The notes under the pieces are model-generated. The model was given only the letters and a program-made list of their open reading frames with translations, was not told the DNA's origin and made no database searches. A stretch of 64,000 nt of DNA from Plazaster borealis. Its lineage: Eukaryota; Echinodermata; Asteroidea; Forcipulatida; Labidiasteridae. Shown here piece by piece: positions 1 to 8,774 of this stretch (position 1 is the first letter of the stretch; each line of letters opens with the position of its first letter). The translations under genes and the position numbers were made by a program. Where the stretch lies: the NCBI GenBank assembly GCA_021014325.1, contig CM037475.1, positions 2,449,001-2,513,000 on the forward strand, written 5' to 3'.

Positions 1-51
1 GTTTGTGAGTGTGTAGTTTTACATTTATTTAGAATTACCATAACGATTAGC

Positions 52-153
52 TATGGTGGCCCTGGAGGGACATCAAACATATATATTTACGTGAATATTT
101 ACGTAAATATTCACGTAAATATATATGTTTGATGTCCCTTCAGGGCCACCATA
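52..153. repeat. 102-bp near-perfect palindrome (foldback MITE-like)
   Basis: Two 51-base arms meet with no loop. The left arm begins TATGGTGGCCCTGGAGGGAC and the right arm ends GGGCCACCATA. The centre is an AT-rich run of ACGTAAATAT type. I see one mismatch near the outer end (GGAGGGA against TCCCTTC). Its length and symmetry suggest a short inverted-repeat transposon remnant in an intron. No clear target-site duplication is visible. Confidence 0.8.
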
Positions 154-257
154 ATTAGCAGTATCAGCGTCGAGGATTGTGGTCACGGAGTGCTTTCGCC
201 TGTTGTGGTGGTCGACGAGTTTTATTCACACACAGCGCCCTCAGTGTTTAGCTCTCC

Positions 258-475
258 AGGGGCGGATCCAGGATTTTCCAAACGGGGGGGGGGGGCGTGA
301 AAATATTCCAAGCAGCAAAATGATAAATGAAGTTTGTTGCCCCATTTCTCCCTCCCCTTCTCTTTCTCTCCCTCTTTTTTTCTTTTCTCCCTCTTTTTTA
401 AAAATTTTTGTATATGAAAAGGGGGGGGGGGGCGTGCGCCCCCACGCCTCCCCCTGGATCCGCGCCTGCTCTCTC
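258..475. mobile_element. MITE-like element with GGGCGGATCCAGG ends
   Basis: The ends are inverted copies: GGGGCGGATCCAGGA on the left and CCTGGATCCGCGCCTG on the right. Each is followed internally by a long G run or its C-rich counterpart. The interior is pyrimidine-rich and non-coding. Related G-rich termini (GACCCAGGATTTTT and GGGGTCCAGGGG) recur near 4,317-4,660. It is probably a non-autonomous DNA transposon; the family is not identified. Confidence 0.55.
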
Positions 476-500
476 TTTTAAAAACGCAAAATTAATACAG

Positions 501-858
501 TTAAAGGTATCGTACACGTTTGGTAATGACTCAAAACAAAATAACATTAGCATAAAAATTTATATTTATGATAGTATAAAACATTGGAGGAAACGACTCC
601 CTCTGGAGTAACGTAGTTTTTGAGAAAGAGGTAATTTCTCACTAAAATAATAACAACTTCTTGCAAGAAGTTTTTATTCCTATCTGAAAGCACACAAATT
701 TGTACAACAAGGGTGTTTTTTCTTTCATCATTTTCTTGCAACTTCGATGACCAATTGAGCCCAAATTTTCACAGGCTTGTTGTTTTATGCATATGTTGGG
801 ATACACCAAGTGAGAACACTGGTCTTTGACAATTTCCAATCGTCTTCAGAGCCTTTAA
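501..858. mobile_element. MITE family A, TTAA-bounded, copy 1
   Basis: The element begins TTAAAGGTATCGTACACGTT and ends in an inverted, diverged partner finishing GAGCCTTTAA. The other copies show the consensus ends as TTAAAGGCACTGAACACG and CGTGTTCAGTGCCTTTAA. TTAA at both edges is what piggyBac-type transposition leaves, so a piggyBac-mobilised MITE is a reasonable inference. The interior has a short CTTGCAAGAAG hairpin and no coding capacity. Confidence 0.75.
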
Positions 859-1018
859 TGGCCTGAACTATTTTTCATTTCATTTCATTTTTTGGCGAAC
901 TTAATCACTGTATGGAGAGAAGACAAGGAAGGAAGTTTCAGTTTTAGGCTATGTGGAAAGAAAACCCCAGAAAATTATTCAAGTGAAAACCCACGCAGTT
1001 AAAAAGAGACTGAATACA
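859..1018. other. Unannotated intronic sequence
   Basis: AT-rich sequence between a MITE and a tRNA-like SINE fragment. I see a CATTTCATTTCATTT microrepeat and no reading frame or motif of note. Confidence 0.5.
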
Positions 1019-1112
1019 CAATCCACGTAGTGCCCCGGCGTGATTAGAACCGGGATCCTATAGAAGTGGAAGGCGAGGAAAGATACCACTACGCCAACCC
1101 GACCACCCAATT
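1019..1112 (-). mobile_element. tRNA-derived SINE fragment
   Basis: Read on the minus strand it has a tRNA-like head: GTCGGGTTGGCGTAGTGGTA resembles a polymerase III A box, and GATCCCGGTTCTAATCACG resembles a B box with TTCTAAT in place of TTCGAAT. The middle is not a convincing tRNA fold and the flanks are ordinary intron. I call it a SINE remnant and not a functional tRNA gene. Confidence 0.55.
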
Positions 1113-1228
1113 TTTGATTTATGCCATAGGTCATTTTGGTTGGTAAGCAGTTTGCAACAGCTAATTCTATCATTTTCTTTCTTCTTTTTTGTATGATCTC
1201 TGGACCAAGTTGAACATTGTATTTATAT

Positions 1229-1390
1229 TTTGGTAACTTGGATGGCGTCCTTGCTCGAGGTATATGGGTCCCTGCTCGCCTCTTGGCTGGAAGTCATTTT
1301 TGTAACTTGGATGGTGTCCTTGATCTCTGGTTTATGGGTCCCTTGTCGCCTCTTGGTAGTCTGGAAGCCAGGGCAGTCACGAATGATGTA
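1229..1390. repeat. Two-unit tandem repeat, about 77 bp
   Basis: The phrase GTAACTTGGATGG..GTCCTTG followed by TATGGGTCCC and TCGCCTCTTGG occurs twice in direct orientation with moderate divergence. It is intronic and I see no coding role. Confidence 0.7.
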
Positions 1391-1733
1391 CATTGTTGAT
1401 AGTTTGTGGTCTGCAACACTGACACACATTTGAGCTGGTAGCTGCAATGCTTTATTTCATTTTCTCTAGAAAAAAAACCCCTGCGTAGAAAGAAGAGCCT
1501 TTGCGCAGTGGCATTGTGGGCAGCTTCAGATCGATCACCCCCGGGAACGAGGTCGGGCCGCTTAAACCTTCAACCGAATACAGGCAAAGAAGAACTTCCG
1601 GTGACTTATTTTCAGCATTTCATTATTTGAGCATGGTATCAAAGAATTTGATCTTGGCTTAGGCCTGTATAGAAAATTATTCATTTTAACAGATAGAGTT
1701 GAATGATAAGAGACAGGTCACCCGGAGGTCGAC
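1391..1733. other. Unannotated intronic sequence
   Basis: Mixed-composition intron sequence. No reading frame, splice-flanked exon candidate or repeat is recognisable by eye. Confidence 0.4.
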
Positions 1734-1856
1734 CAACATCGACACATCCTTTGACTCTATAGAAGTGCACTGTTTGGTTTGGTGTATGCAGACACAACAT
1801 CGACACATCCTTTGACTCTATAGAAGTGCACTTTTTGTTTTGGTGTATGCAGACAC
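1734..1856. repeat. 61-bp exact-register tandem duplication
   Basis: Two adjacent copies each start CAACATCGACACATCCTTTG and run through GGTGTATGCAGACA. They differ at a few positions around a T run. This is a simple recent duplication. Confidence 0.85.
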
Positions 1857-2420
1857 AATTTACCCAAACCTAAATAGTGTCATATTGTGTCCACCATACC
1901 TCAAAATGGCGTTTAGCAGAAACGTCACGTTTTCAAGCATTCATCGCTTACACAACAAATCATGTGAGCGGAAATGGTGGCCATAAAGCGCACAGTTCCG
2001 CATGTAAGCAAATACAATTTCGTTTTTGGTGGAAAAGCACTTAGTCCAGTTTGTCAGTTTCAAAAGAACTTGCATAATGTTATGTTTGAAGAATTCAGCT
2101 TCATTTTTGGTTCAATGTATATATACATGTTTCTATTATCACTGTCTCATTGGCATGAAGGTTTAGGCCTCTTACCAATTAGAGACAATAATTATTAGTT
2201 GCCTCAAGCTTTCCGTCTTAAATGGCCCTCTGCAGATTTGCATTTGTTTTGTATCTGTAAATATTTGATTTCTCTGTTTTGATACGTGGACAATAAATGA
2301 ACCTTGCACTTTTGGCGATCAGGCCATATTTTTCGGATAACGATGAAAACAGAAAAGCACCTCGAACTCTGATAATTTTGTCCACTCGAGTTTGAACATT
2401 TATATGATTGTTTATTAGTA
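1857..2420. other. Unannotated intronic sequence
   Basis: No recognisable gene or repeat. It ends where a SINE body begins (ATTATATATTTCTGGTAAT). Confidence 0.4.
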
Positions 2421-2423
2421 TTA

Positions 2424-3010
2424 TTATATATTTCTGGTAATAAAACCAAGCATTATGAGTGAACTTAATCACTGTAGCTCTCAAGCCTGGGGAAACATTT
2501 AAACAAGCTTGTGCTTGCTAAATTATGTGAACCATGCAGAAACACCGGGGTTACTTAAACCCTTCTCTTCATAAGCGTACTTAGACTTGTGGACAAGTCG
2601 TACAATTTCTGTCGCGGTAATAGCGTAACGGGTTTCTCGCAACTCTAACTCGCGAGAGGGCTGCTCCGTGCGGGGAGACTACTGCTCTCACCGTAGTGGT
2701 GAGAGCAGTAGTCTCGCGCGAACAAGCAGTCTCGCGAGATAGTTGCGAGAGAGCCGTTTCAATATCACCGCAACAGAAATGTAACGACTTGTCCACAAGT
2801 CTAAAGTGATCGGGGTTCTTTAACGCGCACTACCAATCCTAGTACACGGGATCTACGGCATAATGTCCAATCCGAAGGACAAAACGATTTATGGTAACGC
2901 ATGTTGCTTGAGGACACCAAGTGCCACGACAGGGATTCGAACCCACACTCTGCTGATCAGAAACACCAGAGCTTGAGGTCCGGTGCTCTTAACTATTCAG
3001 CCACGACAAG
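2424..3010 (-). mobile_element. tRNA-Leu-like SINE, interrupted by a MITE
   Basis: On the minus strand the head at about 2,915-3,006 reads GTCGTGGCTGAATAGTTAAG (A-box-like), then a CCTCAAG anticodon-loop-like segment, then GGGTTCGAATCCCTG (B box). The body continues leftward to a 3' part shared with 9,606-9,820. At 2,581-2,804 a separate inverted-repeat element splits the body. The arm pairing is imperfect and there is a long non-tRNA tail, so this is a SINE and not a tRNA gene. Confidence 0.7.
2581..2804. mobile_element. MITE with TTAGACTTGTGGACAAGTCG ends, nested in a SINE
   Basis: The left end TTAGACTTGTGGACAAGTCG is matched in inverse orientation by CGACTTGTCCACAAGTCTAA at the right. The centre is a GC-rich inner palindrome, GACTACTGCTCTCACC..GGTGAGAGCAGTAGTC. 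The related SINE copy near 9,740-9,800 lacks this segment, which serves as an approximate empty site. Confidence 0.8.
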
Positions 3011-3355
3011 CCACACAACAATTACGAAATTTACGAAAATTACGGCAAATTGGGTACTCTATTAATGCGTTGTGTTTTCATTTGATGTAATCTGAGAAAG
3101 GGAATTGGCCTATTTGTTACTGAAAATGTTTAGGGAGAAATCGCTCGTCTTTTTCAACGAAAATGGAAAGGGGAGGTGCATAGCTCCAACCCACATCCTT
3201 AACACTGACCATCATTTGAAAGACTTTGTTCAGTGAAAGCGTCCCCATGAAAGAAATGTTGGTAAACACGTTTTAAGCCCCCCTCCCCCCAATAATCTCA
3301 TTTGCTTTCGGGCCTGTAACTAAAACTGATTGTATATTTTCCACAATTTTAACAG
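3011..3355. other. Intron 3' end upstream of the first visible SLC43 exon
   Basis: Intronic sequence ending in the acceptor TTTCCACAATTTTAACAG at 3,355. No further repeat is recognised. Confidence 0.6.
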
Positions 3356-3641
3356 GCTCTGTACGAAAACATAAACGTTTCAGTTCAATCGATTTTCTAC
3401 GTGATGACCGGGACGACTTTCTTCTTCACCTTCAACACTTTCTTCTTGTTGCCGAAGAGGGCGCACATCCCCTGGCCACCACTCCAAGGTGAGTGCCACG
3501 AATCACCAGGAACTACGCGGGAGTTAGACGCCGGTGAACCGAAGCACGTGTACAGCATTGATGTCAATATGAATGACGACAGCCTCAGAGAACGATACTT
3601 TCATAAAACCGCCGAAACTGACCACCATGATCAAGTTAAAG
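3356..3641 (+). CDS. SLC43-family transporter, internal exon (TM segment plus cytoplasmic loop)
   Basis: The first coding exon of this gene visible here. It opens at phase 0 after TTTTAACAG with ALYENINVSVQ, continues through a hydrophobic stretch rich in Phe, and reaches LLPKRAHIPWP. That matches the position of the LLMPRxHIPYPLP segment that follows a mid-protein transmembrane helix in SLC43A1-A3. After it comes a polar loop of about 50 residues with no stop codon. The exon closes at phase 1 before GTAGGG. An internal GTGAGT at 3,489 is a stronger donor in the same phase. The N-terminal third of the protein must be encoded upstream of the window. Family members carry neutral amino acids or purine bases across the plasma membrane; the substrate here cannot be told. 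Confidence 0.85.
3489..3494 (+). promoter_or_regulatory. Alternative in-frame splice donor inside an SLC43 exon
   Basis: CTCCAAG|GTGAGT is a near-consensus 5' splice site. It cuts at phase 1, the same phase as the downstream site CAAGTTAAAG|GTAGGG. Using it would remove exactly 51 codons of the polar loop without a frameshift. Both isoforms are compatible with the next exon. Confidence 0.55.
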
Positions 3642-4041
3642 GTAGGGTCATATATTGGTACATACTCTAAAATTAATGACCATATAAAATTACTCGAATG
3701 GTGAGAAGCACTGCAGCTGTTAGTATTAAACTATGTTGAGATATGATTCCCTTCGAAGTAATATGGTTCAGATAATTTTTCACCCAAAAACATTTGAATC
3801 TGAGAAACGATTCATGTATGAATCGTTTCTCAGATGTTTGAGGGTTGGTGTCCGTTCGCGAAATCTGCGGCCAGATATGCGTTTGTTATTTTCTTGTGAA
3901 AATACCGTGACAGTTTTTTTGCTGTTATCACAGGTGACTTATATTCACGCGTATACCGAGGTTGATGACAAAAGATCGTCACAAAAAAAGAACGTTTTAA
4001 CCAGAATGACTAAATGCAGGCACGTAGGAAGATGACTTTAA
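3636..4041. mobile_element. MITE family B copy overlapping the exon's splice donor (putative)
   Basis: From TTAAAGGTAGGGTC onward the sequence resembles, in order, the inverted right half of the element at 9,819-10,214: the TCTAAAATTAATG segment, GAAGCACTGCAGCTGTT, CTTCGAAGTAAT, then a central palindrome at 3,798-3,835. The left edge begins 6 bases before the 5' splice site. The right edge at GACTTTAA is a guess based on length (about 400 bp). Similarity is patchy, so this is an old copy. Confidence 0.5.
3798..3835. repeat. 38-bp palindrome at MITE centre
   Basis: ATCTGAGAAACGATTCAT is followed by GT and then its perfect reverse complement. The same AATCTGAGAAACG palindromic centre occurs at about 10,009-10,042 in the better preserved family B copy. 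Confidence 0.85.
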
Positions 4042-4740
4042 CAGGGGGGGGGGGGGCAGGTTATTTCTGTGAAATATCCCTGGTCATTCACCTTAATTAT
4101 TAAACACTTTACCCACATCCCCAGATCACCAGAATTGCATAAAATCGTTCAATGTACTATCAGTTAAAATCCGCGATGTAAAACATGAAGTTAAAATAAT
4201 TATTTAAAAAAATAAAACTGACACGGTGTAAAGTTGATGATGGTAGAAACATCCCTAGAAATATTGATGCTAAAATACTGTTCAATGCTATCTTTTTTAA
4301 GAAATGAGCATGCGCGGACCCAGGATTTTTTCGAACCGGGGTCATAACAGTGCACTCAGGCTTCTCCATTTGTGGCTCAAATAAATTTCAGGGTTGGGGT
4401 CCAGGGGCCGGCCGCGAATTTTTTTTCCCAAACGACATTGCTATGATGACCTTTTTTGATTTTTTTGTTTTCAATCGGAATGCGGATGTTGGAAAGAAAT
4501 AAAATATATAAAAAGGTAAATAAAAAAAAGTTTGGAAAAAAAAATCGCGGGCCGGCCTCACGGCCCCTGGTGGGGTCCCGGGGCGAAGCCCCGGTGGGGG
4601 TCCAGGGGGCGAAGCCCCGTGGAGCTCTGAGCTTTTGGCATTTTGGGGTCGAAAAATCAAGCTTCCGTGTGCCTAAATACACAGGAAAAGAGCACTTCTG
4701 ATCAATATCAATCGTCTAATTTTACAGGAAAATTTCCTGT
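4042..4740. repeat. G-tract and GC-rich foldback cluster
   Basis: A 13-base G run at 4,044 is followed by A/T-rich sequence. A GC-rich block at about 4,390-4,630 has inverted pieces (GGGTCCAGGGGCCGGCCGCG against CGCGGGCCGGCCTCACGGCC) and the repeated phrase GGGGCGAAGCCCC. This looks like an inverted-repeat transposon with G-rich ends like the one at 258-475. No protein is encoded. Confidence 0.5.
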
Positions 4741-5390
4741 AACATCAACGAAGGACTCCTAGAAAATGTTAATCCCACGCTGGCTTTTGTATACACGCAT
4801 AAGGAATGGGCGCCTCCTAGGATCCCTTCACTGTTGACCCACTACACATACTGTGTGGTACAAATTAAAAAAAATTGGGGCCGGGCGTTTCTGCGCACGT
4901 GTTCAATTTGCGTCTGTTGCATGGGCGGAAGCACCGACGAAGAAACTTCAAGATTCCGTGAGCAAATGTATTCAAACAGCCACTTTGTCAATGTGATCTG
5001 ATTAAATGGCCTACAGACTGCAGCAGGGCCATTCTCTGAAAAGTGAGCCTGAACCATCAAAATTTAAACCGTACATTTGTGCAGTAATATTATTGGTTTC
5101 ACCTTGTGGCAAAATGACTGAATTTAGTAATTCTGAAAAGAAAATGTAAAAAAGTGTGGTTTGAGTCAGAAATCATCAATTTCCGTGAAAATCTTTTTTT
5201 TTTCAAAAAATGTTACCAAAAGTTGTAGTTTCTTGTTTTGTATGTAATTTTTTTCAAATAATGCATTTCTTTTAGGTAGAGGTAAAAAAAATTTCTTTTA
5301 GGGTATTTTAAATTGTTTTTCCCATACAAAAAGTTTTAAAAATCAAAATGGGGTGTTTACGGCCTCTTCAGTTTTTGTTCCAAAACACAC
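4741..5390. other. Unannotated intronic sequence
   Basis: AT-rich intron. I see no exon-like frame flanked by splice sites and no assignable repeat. Confidence 0.4.
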
Positions 5391-6354
5391 GTCACACACG
5401 TAACAAAAATACATAAAAGTTTTAATCTAAACAAAACTGAAAAAGAAAAAACAGTCTTACTTTATATTGTAAACAAGTTTGATAGTCCCTAAATTATTAT
5501 TACAAAAACTTTTTCAAAAAATCACAACATTCAGGAAAATACAGAAAAATAAGGGGTCACACACGTAACATTTGTGTTACGTGTGTGACCAAATGTTACG
5601 TGTGTGACCTTCAGTAACTCATTGTCTATGCACAATTTTTTTAAATTTTATTTATTTGTTATTTTTTTTGTGGACTTCAGATCAAATTAAAAAAAATCAT
5701 GAAGAAAACCATTTAGAATGCACCAGATTGCATAAAAGGGCTTTTAAACCAAGAAAAACACCAAGTAGAAAACATTCTGAGGACCTCGTTTCAATTCAGT
5801 GTTCTTTAGGCCAAACTTCAGAAATTTGGGTCCAGAGTGCCCCACAGTTTTGAAAAATCCTGGGGAAACACTGACTGCATTGCTCTTTTTGTTAGCAGTC
5901 ATAATTAAACTGTGTTTAGGACAACATTCCTGATTAAAAACAAGTGAGCCAATTGTCACACACGTAACAGAGTTTCCAGTCACACACGTAATGCCACTTT
6001 TTATATCGCCACATGAAAAAAACAAAAAATCTTCTCAGATGACCGTTGCCATTATTATGGGGCCAAGTTTATTCTCACTGTCTATATAGGTTTTAAGAAA
6101 TAAAGCTCAACCAAATCACATAGTTTTAAGAAACAAAATGACGAGTCAAATATTTGTAGTTGTCTGATGTCACACATGTAACAGACAAACTTTTTCCTGT
6201 AAAATTAAACCACCAGATAAATTTGTACTAAATGTTTTACTATTAAATAAGGTGCAGTTGACTTGTATACTATATTAACACAAAATAATTCAAAAGCAGA
6301 AAAAATATTCCAAACAGTTCGCTTAAGGCTTCCAAATGTCACACACGTCAACAT
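5391..6354. repeat. Cluster of dispersed GTCACACACGTAAC motifs
   Basis: The 14-mer GTCACACACGTAAC or a close variant occurs at 5,391, 5,556, 5,955, 5,979, 6,169 (ACATG variant) and 6,339 (CGTCAAC variant). Inverted copies lie at 5,575-5,589 and 5,594-5,608. Copies at 5,555-5,570 and 5,575-5,590 form a perfect 16-bp stem with a 4-base loop. The spacing is irregular, so this is not a simple tandem array. The surrounding sequence is AT-rich intron. Confidence 0.75.
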
Positions 6355-6359
6355 TTGTT

Positions 6360-6445
6360 TAGGGGGGCCCGGCCCCCCTCATATTTTTCAGCATGTTTTC
6401 AGCGGGGGCCAGTGCCCCCCCGGCCCCCCGGTTCCTACGTGCCTG
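6360..6445. repeat. GC-rich G/C-tract repeat end
   Basis: Runs such as GGGGGGCCCGGCCCCCC and CGGGGGCCAGTGCCCCCCCG form short foldbacks. They resemble the G-rich termini of the transposon-like elements at 258-475 and 8,775-9,594. Probably a truncated copy. Confidence 0.4.
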
Positions 6446-6545
6446 AAATGGCCAAGGCATACCCTGGTTGCCGGTGTTCTCTGGGCTAATTCGTGGCTAT
6501 TACCGGACGTATACAAAGACTGTATCATATTCTTTTTACAAAAAG

Positions 6546-6668
6546 TGACAAATACGATTGTTTTGTTTAACCTAAATACAGCTATACCTGGAACAAATTA
6601 TAGTTGATGACAAATACGATTGTTTTGTTTAACCTAAATACAGCTATACCTGGAACAATTTATAGTTT
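6546..6668. repeat. 62-bp tandem duplication
   Basis: Two nearly identical adjacent copies begin TGACAAATACGATTGTTTTG and run to CTATACCTGGAACAA. Intronic, recent, no other role seen. Confidence 0.85.
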
Positions 6669-6806
6669 ACCAACTCTAAGTTGTAGTACAAGAAAATTGC
6701 ACTCTAGTTTTTACTACAGATTTGTAAAGCAATGCAAGAAGCTGTGCTGTGTTTTTGTCAAATAAGTTATCTATAACAATGTATATTTTCTTGGTCTATT
6801 TTAAAG

Positions 6807-7040
6807 GAGCTACAAACCAGACGACCAATGGGACGCCACCGACTTTTTCTGGCACAGACACCGAAATCATAGAGCCCAACCCACTCTCTAAGGACTTTCC
6901 ATCGTTGAGATCGTGTTTCTTCTCCCTGTCCTTCCTTTTCTTCTACTTCTGGTTTTCCATTCTTCAACTCAATGTCTTGTTCTTTGTCAGCACCCTGAAT
7001 CCAGTGTTGACGAGACTTGCCGATAACGATGAAACGATTA
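6807..7040 (+). CDS. SLC43-family transporter, exon encoding loop end and transmembrane helix 7 region
   Basis: Acceptor TCTATTTTAAAG, phase 1 entry, about 78 codons, exit at phase 1 before GTGAGT. The first 30 or so residues are polar. SLRSCFFSLSFLFFYFWF then starts a hydrophobic helix, followed by QLNVLFFVSTLNPVL. This matches the conserved SLC43 pattern in which SLRxCxxSPxFxW precedes a helix ending QLRxxFYxGTLNxML. The exit phase fits the next exon at 8,108. Confidence 0.88.
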
Positions 7041-7238
7041 GTGAGTTTTTTCCCTCAGCATTTTTCATTAGGTAAAACAGTGATAATTTTAGAGCTGAGT
7101 ATAGGTCTGTATGGCTGTACAATTTTGTGCACAAATATATGGGTGAAAATATTTTCAGCCCCTAAAACATCCTACACAACTCTTGGACCTGATCCTCCAC
7201 TTAGATGTGGAATGCTCCAGTCTATTATCAAGGAAAGG

Positions 7239-7420
7239 CTTCAGGCATGAAGCCTTTCTCAGACAAAAACACACATTTTATGCAACAAGGGTGTTTGTTT
7301 CCTTCATTATTTTCTTGCAACTTCGATGACCAATTGAGCCAAAATTTGCACATGTTTGTTATTTTAAGCATTTGAGGGTACTGGTCTTTGACAATTACCA
7401 AAAGTATACCCTGCCTTTAA
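7239..7420. mobile_element. Truncated MITE family A-related copy
   Basis: The right part matches family A: TTCTTGCAACTTCGATGACC, CAATTGAGCC, then CTGGTCTTTGACAATTACCA and an end at CCTGCCTTTAA. The left part is replaced by a small AAGGCTTCAGGCATGAAGCCTT foldback that gives no full left terminus. Confidence 0.6.
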
Positions 7421-7537
7421 ATTTACCAGTCAATATTACTCATGATTTATTGAATAATTGCCAGAGGCAAAATTGCATTGAATCGTACATAATTTTGTTT
7501 AAATATAACTGGTGCGAAATCCCTAAAGCAGATGCGC

Positions 7538-8107
7538 TGTTGATATCCACAGTTTCTATAAGTACACCAACGCATTTACTTTGTTGATATCCACAGTAAC
7601 TTCTAAGTACACCAACGCATTTACTTTGTTGATATCCACAGTTTCGAAGTACACCAATGCCTTACTTTGTTGATATTCACAGTTTCTAAGTACACCAACG
7701 CATTTGTTGATATCCACAGTTTATAAGTACACCAATACATTTACATTTTTGATATCCACATAAGTACACCAGTGCGTTGATATCCACAGTTTCTAAGCGC
7801 ACCAACGCCCTAGCATTCACAGTTGATACCCACAGTTTCTAAGTACACCAAAGCATTTATACTTTGTTGATATCTATCACAGTTTCTAAGCACACCAGTG
7901 TATTTACTTTGTTGGTGTCTACAGTTTCTATTCCACCAACGCAATTTTAATACTTTGTTAATATCCACAGTTTCTATATAAGCACACCAACGCATTTACT
8001 TTGTTGATATCCAGGCCCACAGTTTCTAAGCTCACCAACGCAAGTTACTTTGTTGATATCCACAGTTTCTAAGCAAACCAACGTATTTACTTTTTTAATA
8101 TCCACAG
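7538..8107 (+). repeat. Intronic minisatellite of duplicated splice acceptor plus exon start (about 13 copies)
   Basis: The unit is about 42 bp: GTTGATATCCACAG, then TTTCTAAGTACACCAACGCA, then TTTACTT. It is repeated about 13 times directly upstream of the real exon, whose own 5' border is AATATCCACAG|TTTCTAAGTACACC. Most units keep the CACAG acceptor. Some drifted: one lost the G (CCACATAAG, near 7,760), and one gained a GGCCC insertion near 8,015. The copy near 7,790-7,815 extends further into exon-like sequence (CACCAACGCCCTAGCATT). So the array was seeded by duplication across an intron-exon border. Confidence 0.85.
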
Positions 8108-8233
8108 TTTCTAAGTACACCAACGCCCTAGCATTTATCCAGCTTGGAGGTCTTGTTTGTGCTCCGTTCAGTGGTCTTCTTCTCAGCAGGAATAAAAGCC
8201 GAATTAGGTGCAAGAATAAGGAGAAAGAAACAG
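8108..8233 (+). CDS. SLC43-family transporter, exon with the YTNALAFIQLGG signature
   Basis: Enters at phase 1 (A|TT) after TATCCACAG and reads SKYTNALAFIQLGGLVCAPF, then SGLLLSRNKSR and a basic tail. SLC43 proteins have SSYTNAFAxxQxxGVLCAPW followed by NGLLMDR here, a loop and helix near the major-facilitator signature. It leaves at phase 1 before GTATGAG. An upstream duplicated acceptor at 8,065 is in frame with this exon and would add 14 residues with no stop codon. Confidence 0.9.
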
Positions 8234-8299
8234 GTATGAGTCCAGCCATTACGGAACAGTGACTTCAATTACAAACCATTCAACTGTGGCTATAAAAAC

Positions 8300-8445
8300 T
8301 AATTTAGAAGATAAACATCAATCAAGTAAGGCTTGCGGTAATCCGGAGGTCGTTGGTTCAAACCCCGCTCTAGTCAATTTTGTTCAACCCCAAATTATTC
8401 AAAGATACCCAGTCCGCTTCCCTTGTGGTTTATTATCTTGATATT
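8300..8445 (+). mobile_element. tRNA-derived SINE fragment
   Basis: CGGAGGTCGTTGGTTCAAAC contains a B-box-like GGTTCAAACCC. It is followed by TTGTTCAACCCCAAATTATT and ACCCAGTCCGCTTCCCTTGT. The last two segments recur in altered form at about 58,325-58,385 inside the 57-61 kb transposon, which marks a shared SINE tail. The A box is not evident. Confidence 0.55.
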
Positions 8446-8473
8446 AATTAAATGGTTCCTTCTTTTGTAACAG

Positions 8474-8669
8474 AAAGACTCAGGCGGCGTGGGCCTTACA
8501 GTGATCTTGAAGACGCTTCTCTCGTCTACGCGGTCAGCACGTCCATTGTCATCGTCTTCTATACCTGCAGCGTCATACCTATCCTAGATGTCCAGTACGC
8601 AACATTCGTTTTGTCTGTCTTCAGCAGATCATTCGTCTACAGTCTGACTGCTTCCGGAACAAATCTTCT
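8474..8669 (+). CDS. SLC43-family transporter, exon with the PILDVQYATFVLSVFSRSF helix
   Basis: Acceptor TCTTTTGTAACAG, phase 1 entry giving a Glu codon, then a basic and acidic linker RLRRRGPYSDLEDASLVYAV. A hydrophobic helix follows, then IPILDVQYATFVLSVFSRSF. The family motif is IPILPLQYLTFVLQVISRSF, so the match is close. The exon ends at phase 2 before GTAAGA. Confidence 0.9.
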
Positions 8670-8774
8670 GTAAGAATTATACCTGCAGTATGAGATCTGC
8701 TTTTATTAAATGTGTGGACTGGTCAACCTCCGTAAACTGACACTGGCATGCGCGTAATGAGTTATATTGATTCA
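8670..8774. other. Intron start, nothing recognised
   Basis: Short intronic stretch between the donor and a nested transposon. Confidence 0.4.

Noticed and set aside
1019..1112. Possible tRNA gene
   Set aside because: B box deviates (TTCTAAT) and there is no full cloverleaf; treated as a SINE remnant.
2915..3006. Possible tRNA-Leu gene
   Set aside because: A and B boxes are present, but the arms pair imperfectly and the sequence continues into a SINE body.
7810..8249. Minus-strand frames with ETVDINKV repeats
   Set aside because: Antisense of the duplicated-acceptor minisatellite and of the real SLC43 exon.
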